Notes: generated by a model not told the origin, from the letters alone. DNA of 64,000 nucleotides from Puniceicoccales bacterium Verruco_02 (GCA_001604585.1 LVBW01000032.1:47798-111797); one strand, 5' to 3'; shown: positions 36,444-45,784, counted from the stretch's first letter. A program made the numbers and translations.

Positions 36444-36794
36444 GTGCCGTTTTGGCGAAAGCGCGATAAAGCCATGTAGCAAGGCACCCGTCAACAAAAA
36501 CCAGTGTTTTCTGGCGGAAAAATGTGCTGCGCTGCTTACAGGGTTAAGCAAGTGCCAGATTGCTGGACATGTACCCTGTGGTGCACAGCCAGACATGTAC
36601 AACAGGACGCCTCGGAGTCTGCATATCTCCGAGGCGTCCTTCCCCTTATCCGTATTCCGAGCGAACTGTAACAACAACAATAATCACTGCAAAGAGGCGG
36701 CGGTCCGCCCCCGGCGGCACGGCTCAGGGCCGGGAATGGGAGGCAGCCCTGATATTACATCGCACCCTCCGGGGACAGGCCCCGTCAAAGTCGA
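36444..36794. other. intergenic region with strong terminator
   Basis: No gene seen. The main feature is the hairpin at 36605-36639. GACATGTAC occurs twice (near 36568 and 36591) as a short direct repeat of unknown meaning. The left end presumably carries the tRNA-Phe promoter. Confidence 0.5.
36605..36639 (-). terminator. strong hairpin downstream of the DUF3034 gene
   Basis: A perfect 13-bp stem: GGACGCCTCGGAG (36605-36617) with CTCCGAGGCGTCC (36627-36639) and a 9-nt loop. It lies about 155 bp beyond the stop of the minus-strand outer-membrane protein gene and probably ends its transcript. Confidence 0.65.
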
Positions 36795-37727
36795 TCAAAG
36801 TTCGTATTTATACTGTAAGTACCAGGCTCCGTCCTCCTTGGTGTTGGCCAAGGTGCCGAGCTTGCCCCAGCCGACAACGAGGGTTGAATTGCCGTTTATT
36901 AGCCAGCTTACATCAACGGCGTGCCAGTCGTCCTCGCGCCCTACTAGGTCCGGTATGCGCCCGTATGGGTCGGGCTTCTGCCTGTATTCATAAGCAACGA
37001 GCAGCCAGCTTGTTGGAATGAACACTATATTGCCCTCGAAAGTCGTCTTGCGCTTGTCGGCGAAGCCGAGAAGCCCCAGATGCGAGGCCTCGCTGCTGCG
37101 TAGGCCCGCCGACACTATCAGCGGATGCCCGCCGGGGGTGAAGAGCTTGCTGGCGGTCAGCGTAAGGTCAACGCCGCTTGCGGAGTCCAATCCTATCGAG
37201 CTTAAGGCACCGCCCAGGCGGGAATCTATTTCTTTGATGCCCTCGTTCTTCTTGTAATGCACACCCGCTGTGATGGCAGGTAGCGATGCGCTCTCTTTGT
37301 GGAGCAGAACGCGTAGGTTCAGGTTGTGCAGGCTCACATGGTCGCGCCCAATGTCCACGCCTGTCGCGGCAAATATGTCGTCGTCAAGGGTTCCGACGCC
37401 GAAGCGGTTATATGCGTAGCCCAGCTCTACCCTGCCCCACAGGGTCTCGGTTATGGTCAACGCGTGAAGGTTCTTTTCCCCTGCCTGCACATAGGAATAT
37501 GCAAACGAAGGCAGGCCAACCGGGTTCGACTCATCCGCCGACGGGTTAACAAGGTATGCGATTGGCGTAATGGCACCGCCGCCGTAGCCCTCTATGGTGT
37601 GGAATGGCAGCGGCGGCGCGGATTGCGCGGCGGCATCGCCGGATTCTTGCTCTGCGCCAACGGACGCATGTATGAGGGCGGCGGAAAGAGCCGCAGTGAG
37701 CAGTAGCTTGGCAGTCTTGGTATTCAT
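36795..37727 (-). CDS. DUF3034-type outer-membrane protein
   Basis: 310 aa with a signal peptide ending near 'IHASVGAEQ'. 'EGYGGGAITPIAYLVNP' at the mature N-terminus and the repeated amphipathic strands resemble DUF3034 proteins, which are predicted beta-barrels. The C-terminus '...AWYLQYKYEL' has the alternating aromatic pattern of a last strand but ends in Leu rather than Phe. ATG 37727 has a good AGGAG about 10 nt upstream. It is monocistronic and its function is unknown. Confidence 0.7.
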   Translation of the reverse strand: MNTKTAKLLLTAALSAALIHASVGAEQESGDAAAQSAPPLPFHTIEGYGGGAITPIAYLVNPSADESNPVGLPSFAYSYVQAGEKNLHALTITETLWGRVELGYAYNRFGVGTLDDDIFAATGVDIGRDHVSLHNLNLRVLLHKESASLPAITAGVHYKKNEGIKEIDSRLGGALSSIGLDSASGVDLTLTASKLFTPGGHPLIVSAGLRSSEASHLGLLGFADKRKTTFEGNIVFIPTSWLLVAYEYRQKPDPYGRIPDLVGREDDWHAVDVSWLINGNSTLVVGWGKLGTLANTKEDGAWYLQYKYEL

Positions 37728-38300
37728 ATGTTTACAACTCCTGAGTCAAAATATGTTACTGGTCAAAAAATGCTGCATAAGCGCGTCACGGATATGCAGA
37801 TAGTTAAACTGCAAGCGCATGACGCAGAAAGAAGTGCCCTGAATGGGTCTTCAGCTAGGACGGTCACGTTTCCGTCCATCATTGGCGAATAATCTCAACG
37901 CCGGGCACAGGCCTCTACCGGCCCCCCTGCCCCTTCCCTCGTCCCAAAGGAGACGCTAGGGAATGGCCCCATCACATTCGGGCCTGCATACAGGATACTT
38001 GGCACATGCACGAGGCTGGAGCCACTTCGCGCCACCCTGCACCTTTGCCTGTATTGACTGTTCCTGTTGCGTTCATCTGGAACTGAGCATCCCACGTCAT
38101 CTTTACTATGTCAACCATAATAGTAAAGATTGTCCCGAGATTTTTCAGATTCTCGAAATTACCCAAATCTGCACCATTATCCATCGCCGAACGCAGGGGA
38201 ATACAAGCCACCTGTACGGCGGCAAATACCGTCCGAAACTGGAAAGTAGCAAGGCTTGGCACTAGAATGAAATATCGCAAGCGACCTAGCAAACAACACC
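37728..38300. other. 573-bp intergenic region with an inverted repeat
   Basis: No credible gene in this stretch between two divergent genes. It holds the perfect inverted repeat at 38099-38130 (listed separately) and otherwise irregular sequence without recognised RNA. Confidence 0.5.
38099..38130. promoter_or_regulatory. perfect 11-bp inverted repeat, possible operator
   Basis: ATCTTTACTAT (38099-38109) and ATAGTAAAGAT (38120-38130) are exact complements separated by 10 bp. The A+T-rich arms, spacing of about two helical turns and position 170 bp before the next start codon suit a dimeric regulator site. A hairpin RNA is the alternative. Confidence 0.45.
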
Positions 38301-38702
38301 ATGAACGCACTAATTAGAACCGCAGGCGCTATATGCCTGATATTCACAGCCTTCCACATCTGGCTCGGCATTGCCATAGCCCGTATGCCCCTGCCGGCCT
38401 CGCCGCTGGCACTGATGAAGATGCTCAATACGGGAGGGACGATATTCATCCTCTTCCTTGGCGTCACACTTACTTTCATGGCCAGCGAGGTGCGCAAGAG
38501 CCGCCTCGGGTCCATGATACTTCTTCTCGGAGCGGCGACATTCATCGTCCGCGCGGTGGAGGAAATCGTCGTTTCCCCGCATACAAACATAGTAATCCTT
38601 GCCGTGTGCGCGCTTACGGGCCTCTTGCACGCGGGTCTGTTCATGGTGCTGCGCTGCCCCTGCCACATGAAAGACGCAGAGCTGCCCGAACAGTCGATGT
38701 AA
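38301..38702 (+). CDS. four-helix integral membrane protein of unknown function
   Basis: 133 aa, almost entirely hydrophobic, with about four transmembrane helices (for example 'TGGTIFILFLGVTLTFMASE' and 'IVILAVCALTGLLHAGLFMV'). It has a short Cys-containing cytoplasmic tail, 'LRCPCHMKDAE', whose CPC could bind metal. The start is ATG 38301. It is followed by a hairpin terminator and has no close partner. Confidence 0.7.
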   Translation: MNALIRTAGAICLIFTAFHIWLGIAIARMPLPASPLALMKMLNTGGTIFILFLGVTLTFMASEVRKSRLGSMILLLGAATFIVRAVEEIVVSPHTNIVILAVCALTGLLHAGLFMVLRCPCHMKDAELPEQSM

Positions 38703-38734
38703 CAAGGCGACTGACATTTTCTTCGGAAAACTGA

Positions 38735-38765
38735 ACGGGGTGGGCCAGTTGATGGACCACCCCGT
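38735..38765. terminator. hairpin between the membrane-protein gene and pilQ
   Basis: ACGGGGTGG (38735-38743) pairs perfectly with CCACCCCGT (38757-38765). It lies between converging genes and may serve either. Confidence 0.6.
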
Positions 38766-38833
38766 ATTCATGCCCCTAGGCGGGGCTATTTCAGTAATAT
38801 CGCAGCCACTGAGCCGGCTAAGTAGCAATCACC

Positions 38834-40393
38834 TCACTTGCCCTTGGCCTGCCTGCGCTGGGCATCCTCAAGGAGCAGGCGGGCGCGAGCCTCGGAATTG
38901 GCCCTCTGGGCATCGTCCCGGGCCTGCTGAATGCGCCGGTAGAGATCCTTTTCTTCCGCACTTGGGACATAGCCCGGTATCTCGCTGCGGCTAAGGCCCA
39001 TGTCCAAGATGTTCTTCTCCGAAATAATGTCCTGATAGGTACTGCCTTCGGGGTCCAGAATCTTTGCCGTTATGAAGATTACAAGGTTGCGCCGGTCCTG
39101 CTTGTCCGAATCGGTAGTGAAAAGGCGGCCCAAGAGGGGTATGTCGCCGAGCAAAGGCACCTTCTTCTCCGTCTTGCCGGTGCTAGTCTCGATAAGTCCG
39201 CCGATGGCCAGCGTGAAGCCGCTCTTGATTGTCACGGTGCTGCTTGTGCGCCTCTGGGTGATGATCGGGATCTCCGCTCCGGAAGCGCCGCCAAAGTTCA
39301 CAGTGCCGCTCTTGCTGGAAATCTCGGGCTTAATCTGAAGATTGATGAGGCCCGTGTTATTGACCTGTGGGATGACATCGAGACTTATGCCAATGGGCTT
39401 GAACTCAAAACCGCTGACCTCGAAAGTGCCCGTCTCCTGATTGTAGGAGTAGTTCGGGATCGGGTATTCGACGCCGATGTGGATATTGGCCGCGGTGTTG
39501 TTCATCGTCACTACCGTGGGGTTGGAGACGAGCTGAACCTTGTCGTCGGTGCGCAAGGCGTTGAGCACCATGCTGAATGTGTCGGTGCTAAGCACAGCGG
39601 TATCCACCTTGTGAAGGTCCGAAAGAATGTTCGGGCGCACGTCGTCCTCGTTGTTGTCGTGGGTGCGCGTAACTGTACGGCTGAAAGACCCCTTGCCACC
39701 GAACGCACTCAGGCTGGACCAGTCCAGACCTAGGTTCGTCAACTGATTGTCCGTCACCTCGATGAACTTGGACTCAATCATAACCTGCTCGGTCGGGCGG
39801 TCCAGACGGGCAATTATGCCGCCTATCTGCACTATCTGCGCCGAACGCTCCGTCACGATCAGGCAGTTCGTGCGCGTATCCACCTGCACGCGTCCTCCGA
39901 GAGTCTCGTCCACAAGCGGGGCAACGGCAGCGCGCAGCTCTGCGGCCTTGGCAAAGTTGACGAGGAATACCTGCGTCTGCATCGGCTCGGCGAGCAGCTC
40001 CTTTATGCTGCGAATCTTGATGATGTTGCCATCCTTTACGTACGTGTAGCCCAAAGGCTCCAGCACTACGTCAAAGACCTGCTCCCAGGTGACGTTGCGC
40101 AGCTTGATGGACACGTTGCCGACGAGTGTTTCGGGTATAACGACGTTGAGATCGTTCATGTCCGCCACGCTGCGGATAATGTTGCGCACCTCGTCGTTGG
40201 GAAAGTTGACGTCGATAAGCTCCGACTCGGCAGCCGTGCGTATGCGTCCTGTTGGCTGCTGTGGCACAGGGCCGTATGGAAGGGCCACCTCTGGCCCAGC
40301 CGTGGCCTCAACTGGTGCCGGTGCCGCGCCCGCTGGGAGCATGAAGTAGAGGGACGCCAGGAAGAAGAGTATGATGCTCATGGGTTTTCTCAT
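38834..40393 (-). CDS. pilQ: type IV pilus secretin PilQ-like
   Basis: 519 aa from ATG 40393, with a signal peptide ending near 'MLPAGAAPAP'. An STN-like N0 domain ('LIDVNFPNDEVRNIIRSVAD') and N1 domain ('AKAAELRAAVAPLVDETLGG') precede the secretin domain with 'LVSNPTVVTMNNTAANIHIG' and 'VPLLGDIPLLGRLF'. No AMIN domains, so it is shorter than proteobacterial PilQ. A charged helical tail follows the barrel. Last gene of the pilM-N-O-P-Q series; it forms the outer-membrane pore for pilus or pseudopilus passage. Confidence 0.87.
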   Translation of the reverse strand: MRKPMSIILFFLASLYFMLPAGAAPAPVEATAGPEVALPYGPVPQQPTGRIRTAAESELIDVNFPNDEVRNIIRSVADMNDLNVVIPETLVGNVSIKLRNVTWEQVFDVVLEPLGYTYVKDGNIIKIRSIKELLAEPMQTQVFLVNFAKAAELRAAVAPLVDETLGGRVQVDTRTNCLIVTERSAQIVQIGGIIARLDRPTEQVMIESKFIEVTDNQLTNLGLDWSSLSAFGGKGSFSRTVTRTHDNNEDDVRPNILSDLHKVDTAVLSTDTFSMVLNALRTDDKVQLVSNPTVVTMNNTAANIHIGVEYPIPNYSYNQETGTFEVSGFEFKPIGISLDVIPQVNNTGLINLQIKPEISSKSGTVNFGGASGAEIPIITQRRTSSTVTIKSGFTLAIGGLIETSTGKTEKKVPLLGDIPLLGRLFTTDSDKQDRRNLVIFITAKILDPEGSTYQDIISEKNILDMGLSRSEIPGYVPSAEEKDLYRRIQQARDDAQRANSEARARLLLEDAQRRQAKGK

Positions 40394-40448
40394 TGTATTG
40401 CACCTAGCTGTTTGCCTGTCATTCTGGCTGGAATACTGCGGCGTCGTT

Positions 40449-40970
40449 TCAGTTAGACGACTCGCTTGATGGCGCCGCCTTTGGTGCGGCAGCCCTGTCG
40501 TTGTAGGGAGAATAAAGGGATGCATCGGCAATGCCCAAGGTGTAGCCCTCGCCATCGGACGAAATGACTGTGAACTGCCTCGCCTGCCCGGCCACATTCA
40601 CCTGCACAGTGCCGCCTACGCGCAGTAGCTGCCCACCGGCGCAGGCCACAAAGGCGCGCCCGCCGCTTACGATGTGCCCACTTGCCTGCAACTTGAAAGC
40701 CGCTGCGCGAAGAAGGACCGCGTGGTCCTCGCCGGCCGCCTTCGCGGCGTCCGCATCGCCACCCTGCGTCACGACGACGAGGGGGGGCGGAAAGAAAGGA
40801 TCGCGCCCAGCCGCTAGCATCGCCTCAAGGTCGGGCCTTGGGGCATCAAACACCTCGGCAAGCTCCGCAAGCCGGGTCTGCCTTGCCTTGTCGGCCACGA
40901 CCTGCGCAGCGCAGTCCAAGGCCGCAAAGGAACAAAAAAACAGTAACAGTATGCGCAGTGCGGCTCTCAT
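40449..40970 (-). CDS. pilP: PilP-like pilus assembly lipoprotein/periplasmic protein
   Basis: 173 aa. An N-terminal signal segment has a Cys in 'SFAALDCAAQ', which could be lipidated, though the lipobox is poor. 'AGRDPFFPPPL' is the DPF-type motif found in PilP. The C-terminal half is beta-rich and ends in a Pro/Ser/Ala tail. The start overlaps the pilO stop (ATGA). Identified mainly by position in the pilMNOPQ order; the sequence alone is divergent. Confidence 0.7.
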   Translation of the reverse strand: MRAALRILLLFFCSFAALDCAAQVVADKARQTRLAELAEVFDAPRPDLEAMLAAGRDPFFPPPLVVVTQGGDADAAKAAGEDHAVLLRAAAFKLQASGHIVSGGRAFVACAGGQLLRVGGTVQVNVAGQARQFTVISSDGEGYTLGIADASLYSPYNDRAAAPKAAPSSESSN

Positions 40971-41563
40971 TTCTTTGGCTCCGGCTTGGCTGAGAGTACT
41001 GTTATGACAATGTCGGCGGATTCAACCCGGCCGGAGAGAATATCCCCCTGCTTGACGGAAAGGCTGTCGTAACGGATTAGGAAACGGTCCCTGCCAAGGG
41101 CGTCGAGAAAGCGCACCAGATCCGGGAAAGCCCCCTCCACGCCAAGCTCGAAGGAAAAGGGCACATAGTTTTCAAACTCCGGCTTGGGGCCTTTCTTGTC
41201 ATCGGCAGGCGCCTTTGGCAGATCCTTCTGGTCCGCCCTGCGCACTGTCACATTGCGACGGCTGCCTAGTTCGTAAATGTAGGCGAGGTTGGACGCCTTG
41301 GCATCAGGCTCCACGATTGAGGCCGCTATACGAGCGGAATATGCGTCCAGATGAGCAAGGTCGTCTGCAAGACTGAGGGAGTAGCGACTATTGCGCGAAA
41401 TCTGCTCCAGCTTGTCCTGCTGCTCCTGCATACCTTCCTGAATCTCGCCGATGCGGCCATGCCGGTAAACGGCGGCCACGATGCATACAAGGCTCGCCAG
41501 CGCACAGGCAAGGGCGAGCGGATAGCTGCGGACAAAGCGTGGAAGGGCTGCCTGCGGACTCAT
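40967..41563 (-). CDS. pilO: PilO-like inner-membrane pilus protein
   Basis: 198 aa. A single N-terminal transmembrane helix ('YPLALACALASLVCIVAAVY') is followed by a coiled-coil stretch and a ferredoxin-like periplasmic domain ('FSFELGVEGAFPDLVRFLDA'), as in PilO/GspM relatives. It overlaps both neighbours by 4 bp. It would pair with PilN to link the cytoplasmic PilM ring to the secretin. Confidence 0.78.
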   Translation of the reverse strand: MSPQAALPRFVRSYPLALACALASLVCIVAAVYRHGRIGEIQEGMQEQQDKLEQISRNSRYSLSLADDLAHLDAYSARIAASIVEPDAKASNLAYIYELGSRRNVTVRRADQKDLPKAPADDKKGPKPEFENYVPFSFELGVEGAFPDLVRFLDALGRDRFLIRYDSLSVKQGDILSGRVESADIVITVLSAKPEPKK

Positions 41564-42213
41564 TTTTTCGCCTCCTCCATGCTGCGGTAGAGCTTCATCT
41601 CTATGTTGAAATTGAAGTAATCGAGGTCTCTATCCTTGGTGTGCGAAACAAGCTCCACGGAGTAGCCGCCGCTTCGGAATATGTCCATCGAGCGCAAGGT
41701 GGCGACAAAGTCACCAATTAGCAAAGGCGCGCTGCGCTCGACCGACGGGGCCATCGTCCCCTTGAGCGTTATCACGCTTCGCAGGAAAGGCTTGCCATCG
41801 ACCAGCTCTCGGCGGCGCTGAAAGTCCAGCGACGAATAAATGCACTGCTCCGGCTGGGCCGCGGACAACTTGACAAGAAGCAGGGGGATATCCATTGGCT
41901 GCTTTGCAAAGCTGGCCACCTCCAAAGCCTTGCGGGCATCGCGCATGAAGCGGGCACTATCGGCCACGTTCTTCTGGTCTGCGAGGCGCACTGAGGACAC
42001 ATTTGCCTGCATCTCGCCCAGCACCTGCGCACGGGCAGAAATCTCGTATTCCTGATACACGCAGACTCCGGCGCTAATCAACAGCACCATGCCTGCCACA
42101 AGATTGAGCAGAAAGTGCGTGCGGACTATCTTCAGGTCCGGCAACAGTTGCGCGTCCCTGAAATCCGGCCTCCAGGGCTTCTGAACCAGTTTGCTCTTTC
42201 TGCCGATAGACAT
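41560..42213 (-). CDS. pilN: PilN-like inner-membrane pilus protein
   Basis: 217 aa from ATG 42213. A cytoplasmic N-terminal segment is followed by one transmembrane helix ('FLLNLVAGMVLLISAGVCVY') and a periplasmic helical-plus-beta domain. In PilN the N-terminal tail binds PilM. The start lies 2 bp after the pilM stop. Assignment rests on topology plus operon order. Confidence 0.75.
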   Translation of the reverse strand: MSIGRKSKLVQKPWRPDFRDAQLLPDLKIVRTHFLLNLVAGMVLLISAGVCVYQEYEISARAQVLGEMQANVSSVRLADQKNVADSARFMRDARKALEVASFAKQPMDIPLLLVKLSAAQPEQCIYSSLDFQRRRELVDGKPFLRSVITLKGTMAPSVERSAPLLIGDFVATLRSMDIFRSGGYSVELVSHTKDRDLDYFNFNIEMKLYRSMEEAKK

Positions 42214-42215
42214 TG

Positions 42216-43253
42216 TCAATTCTTTGCCCCCGTCAGCTCGGGCAACATGCCGAGAACCCCCATCCAGCCCTCACCAATCGCCCCAAGGTCCAAGCCTGCC
42301 GCCTTTTGCACTCCCTTTGCACCCAGCCAGCCTGCGAAGTCGAACACCTGAAGCTCCACGCCAAGCGAACGGGCAATGCACTGGCGCGTCCAGTCCAAGC
42401 TGGGCGGGATTAGGTGCACGAACACCGAGCCTATGCTCTGCCCGGTCTGCACCTCGTAAAAACCTGTCGATGCGCGCATCTCGCGCAGCAGGCGGCCCAA
42501 CAGCACCGGCCCCATCTCGGTAAAGTCGAAGGTGTTGGAATAGAGGAGCCGGGCCGCTGATTCGGGATCCTTAACCCCCAGCTCCGCGGCCAGAACGGGC
42601 AACATGCTGTCCAACCCGTGCGGGATTGTGCGGCAAAGGTCCAGCCTGTCCGCATTCACGATGAAAATGCTGCTGCTAGCCTGCCCAAGCTCTATGTGGA
42701 GTATGGGCTTGCGATTACCCGAATGCCGGACGTAGTCCATGAGCGCCCCTATGCAGGATAGGGAGCCGAGCTGCATATGCTCTGGGTATATGCCGTGGGT
42801 AAGCAGATCTTCCTGCGCAGCCCGTATTTCCGCCGTTGGTGCGCCGCAAAAAAGCAGCTCCTTTTGTGCGGACAGATTGCGCGCGGGGTCAAAGGGGAGG
42901 CCGTCCGCAGCGTTGAGTATGGAGACACTGGACGAAGCGATATCTATCCCCACGGCCTTAACCTGCTCCTCAAGATATCCCGGCTCCTTCAGCTTCACGG
43001 GAGTATCCACACTGTAGCGGGCGAAAAAGCGCCCCAAGGGGTACACGCTGGCTACCGAAGGAATGAAACGGGCGTTCTTGCCCCCCTCGCCCATCTCAAG
43101 GATGAAGTTCTGAATCTTCTCCCTCCCGGCCTCGACTGGCAATTGCTCCAGTCGCTCAATACATGCTGTGCCCGAAGCCTGCGACACAAGGGCCACCATG
43201 AGCCGGAACGGCCCCCTGTCCACATATACCGTCTTTGTCCTAGAAGATCGCAT
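42216..43253 (-). CDS. pilM: PilM-like actin-fold pilus assembly protein
   Basis: 345 aa, cytoplasmic, without signal peptide or membrane helix. An ASKHA-type fold is suggested by 'VKAVGIDIASSSVSILNAAD' and 'ILHIELGQASSSIFIVNADR' (a phosphate-2-like segment) and the C-terminal 'AAGLDLGAIGEGW'. First gene of the five-gene set, with a roughly 200-bp upstream gap before plsY. The ATPases PilB/PilT, PilC and pilins are not in the window. Confidence 0.78.
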   Translation of the reverse strand: MRSSRTKTVYVDRGPFRLMVALVSQASGTACIERLEQLPVEAGREKIQNFILEMGEGGKNARFIPSVASVYPLGRFFARYSVDTPVKLKEPGYLEEQVKAVGIDIASSSVSILNAADGLPFDPARNLSAQKELLFCGAPTAEIRAAQEDLLTHGIYPEHMQLGSLSCIGALMDYVRHSGNRKPILHIELGQASSSIFIVNADRLDLCRTIPHGLDSMLPVLAAELGVKDPESAARLLYSNTFDFTEMGPVLLGRLLREMRASTGFYEVQTGQSIGSVFVHLIPPSLDWTRQCIARSLGVELQVFDFAGWLGAKGVQKAAGLDLGAIGEGWMGVLGMLPELTGAKN

Positions 43254-43460
43254 GGGTTCAGAGCCGGAGCGAGCGCGACAGGCATGATACCCGAAGCCCT
43301 ACGCTCTTGGAAGTCATGCGTTTATGATACTCCATCCAACAAGGCTTCCACAAGGGAAAAAGGACAGGTAACTACCCCTGCAAGGCACCGGGAAAACACC
43401 TCGAAAGAGTGTAAGAAAAATGTGCGGAGTATCTCCGCCAGCCTTCTGCCACCGCCACTC

Positions 43461-44075
43461 TCAGCCCTTCTTGACGAAGCGGTTTTCAGTACCCCTGCAC
43501 AGTCGCACTATGTTCGAGCGGTGCCGGACTACGAGTGCCACGGCTAGGAGCAGGCATATACCGCGGATTACGCCCGGCTCGTCCAAGAGCCACGCAGCCA
43601 GGGGCAGGCAGAGACCAAGCACTATCGAGGCAAGCGACACGTAGCGAGTCGAGTAAAACACGGCAAGCCATGCGGCAACGCCAATCAGTATGACCACGGG
43701 GCAAAGCGCAAGCAGGCCCCCTATGGTGCTTGCCACACCCTTGCCGCCGCGAAAACCGATGAACACCGAGAAGGAATGTCCGACGAGCGCTGCCACAAGG
43801 CCCGCCACGCCAAGTTCAACTGCCCAGGGTTGCCCGTGGAAGATCATCTGCGGCAGAGCAGCCGCCAGCGCGCCCTTGAGCGCATCGAGGACGAAGCAGA
43901 GGTTGCCAGCGCCTTTGCCCACGACGCGCTTGACGTTCGTGGCACCGGGATTGCCGCTGCCCGCCTTGAGAATGTCCACGCCGTGCCGCTTCGAGATTAT
44001 GACCGCAAAGGACACAGAGCCGAGCAGGTAGCCCGCAACAAGGACAAGCACAAGGTAAAGGATGGGCGGAAACAT
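43461..44075 (-). CDS. plsY: glycerol-3-phosphate acyltransferase PlsY
   Basis: Membrane enzyme using acyl-phosphate to make lysophosphatidic acid, the first step of phospholipid synthesis. 204 aa. Signature loops are 'LKAGSGNPGATNVKRVVG' and 'FRGGKGVASTIGGLLA', with 'ALVGHSFSVF' between. About seven hydrophobic segments. Start ATG 44075. Confidence 0.95.
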   Translation of the reverse strand: MFPPILYLVLVLVAGYLLGSVSFAVIISKRHGVDILKAGSGNPGATNVKRVVGKGAGNLCFVLDALKGALAAALPQMIFHGQPWAVELGVAGLVAALVGHSFSVFIGFRGGKGVASTIGGLLALCPVVILIGVAAWLAVFYSTRYVSLASIVLGLCLPLAAWLLDEPGVIRGICLLLAVALVVRHRSNIVRLCRGTENRFVKKG

Positions 44076-44108
44076 GTTGGCGAATCTGTGAAACTGTCAG
44101 TTCATGCA

Positions 44109-44144
44109 ACGGCCCGCGAGTCGTGATTCAGACTCGCGGGCCGT
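44109..44144 (-). terminator. serA terminator
   Basis: A perfect 14-bp stem: ACGGCCCGCGAGTC (44109-44122) with GACTCGCGGGCCGT (44131-44144), 8-nt loop, 50 bp after the serA stop on the minus strand. Confidence 0.8.
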
Positions 44145-44194
44145 AAACTATCTGTGCGGCAAACGGCTCTGGTCAAGCCTCGCCGCGCAATTCT

Positions 44195-45784
44195 CTACGC
44201 GAGGTCAACGAGCTGCACGCCCTTTATGTCCTTGTGCGCCATAAGCTCGGAAATGGCCTTCTCGCAGGGCCTGCTGTCCAGAGTGCAGATGTTCAGGGCA
44301 AGGCCGCCCACGTTGTTGCGCGATAGCGACATGTTGGCGATGTTCAGGCCGTTCTTAGCGAGGACGGTGCCAATGTGGCCGACTATTCCGGGCACGTCGT
44401 TGTTCTCTACTACGAGCAGGAAGCCCGAGAGGACCGCCTCCACGTCGCGCCCGTTGAGCGAGACCATGCGGGACTTCTGGCTCTTGCCAAAGAGGGTTCC
44501 CGCCACGCAGAACTTCGCACCGCTGGAGCTTTCGGCCTCCACGGCCAGAAGGTCTGTGTAATCGGTGTCCGTGTTGGAGCTGTGGGCCTGCACCTCGATG
44601 CCGAGGCGCTTCATGGCACGCGGGGCGTTGATGTCGTTTATGTCCTGAGCGATCTTGCGCAGGTAGCCGCGCTGAACGGAGCGGACGACAGGCAAATTGT
44701 CGTAAGAGGTCATCTTGCCCCAGCCGCGAATAGTAATCTTGGTCACGTCCTTGGCCGAAACCTGTTGCAGGACGCTGCCCAAGAGTTCGCCAAGGCGCAG
44801 ATAGGGGGCAAGGATCTTGAGAGTGGCCGGGTCAACGGCAGGCGCGTTGATGGCGTTGCGAATCATGCCGCCCTTCAAGACGGACGCGATTGCCTCGGCC
44901 ACTTCGATGCCCACGCCCTCCTGAGCCTCCACCGTGGACGCACCAAGGTGGGGGGTCATGATGACGTTGGGCAGGCCGCGCAGGGGACTGTCGGCCTGAA
45001 GAGGCTCGGCGTCGAACACGTCGAGTCCGGCAGCGGCCACCTTGCGGCTCTTGAGAGCCTCGGCCAGTGCCGCTTCGTCGATAAGGCCGCCACGGGCGCA
45101 GTTCACGATGCGCACCCCGTCCTTCATCCTGGCGATGGCGGCGGAGTTGATCATGTTCTTTGTCTCTGCGGTCTTGGGCATGTGGATGGAGATGTAGTCC
45201 GCCTGCGCGAACAGGGTGTCCAGCTCCACCTTCTCGACGCCCATCTGGTGCGCCTTTTCCTCGGTCAGGTAGGGGTCGTAGGCCAGAACGCGCATGTTGA
45301 AGGCGAGCGCCCTCTTGGCGAGGTTGCCGCCGATGCGGCCAAGGCCTATTACGCCCAGAACCTTGCCGTTAAGCTCTATGCCTTCAAAGCTCTTCTTGTC
45401 CCACTTGCCAGCGCGCATCGAGGCGTCTGCCTGCACGACGGGGCGCGCGGTGCAGAGCATGAGCGTGAAGGCCAGCTCGCAGGCGGCAATGGTGTTGCCT
45501 CCGGGAGTGTTCATGACGATGACGCCGCGCTCTGTGGCTGCGTCCACGTCGATGTTGTCCACGCCGACACCGGCGCGGCCAACTGCCTTGAGCTTCGGGG
45601 CGGCCAGGATCACCTCGCGGGTGATCTTCGTCGCGCTGCGAACGATGATTGCGTCCACATCGGACACGAACTCGATGACCTTGTCAGGGGAGGAAGACTT
45701 GAAAGCCTCCACCACTTCAAAGCCCTGCTCACGGAGCATGGCGACGCCCGATTCTGCAATCTTGTCTGCTACGAGGATTTTCAT
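44195..45784 (-). CDS. serA: D-3-phosphoglycerate dehydrogenase
   Basis: First step of serine synthesis. 529 aa, the long three-domain form. NAD-binding 'GVIGLGRIGGNLAKRA', the substrate Arg/catalytic region 'NCARGGLIDEAAL' and the catalytic His in 'VIMTPHLGASTVEAQ'. An ASB domain follows, then a C-terminal ACT domain ('NNDVPGIVGHIGTVLAKNGL') that would allow serine feedback. ATG 45784 is preferred over TTG 45793. Monocistronic with its own terminator. Confidence 0.96.
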   Translation of the reverse strand: MKILVADKIAESGVAMLREQGFEVVEAFKSSSPDKVIEFVSDVDAIIVRSATKITREVILAAPKLKAVGRAGVGVDNIDVDAATERGVIVMNTPGGNTIAACELAFTLMLCTARPVVQADASMRAGKWDKKSFEGIELNGKVLGVIGLGRIGGNLAKRALAFNMRVLAYDPYLTEEKAHQMGVEKVELDTLFAQADYISIHMPKTAETKNMINSAAIARMKDGVRIVNCARGGLIDEAALAEALKSRKVAAAGLDVFDAEPLQADSPLRGLPNVIMTPHLGASTVEAQEGVGIEVAEAIASVLKGGMIRNAINAPAVDPATLKILAPYLRLGELLGSVLQQVSAKDVTKITIRGWGKMTSYDNLPVVRSVQRGYLRKIAQDINDINAPRAMKRLGIEVQAHSSNTDTDYTDLLAVEAESSSGAKFCVAGTLFGKSQKSRMVSLNGRDVEAVLSGFLLVVENNDVPGIVGHIGTVLAKNGLNIANMSLSRNNVGGLALNICTLDSRPCEKAISELMAHKDIKGVQLVDLA

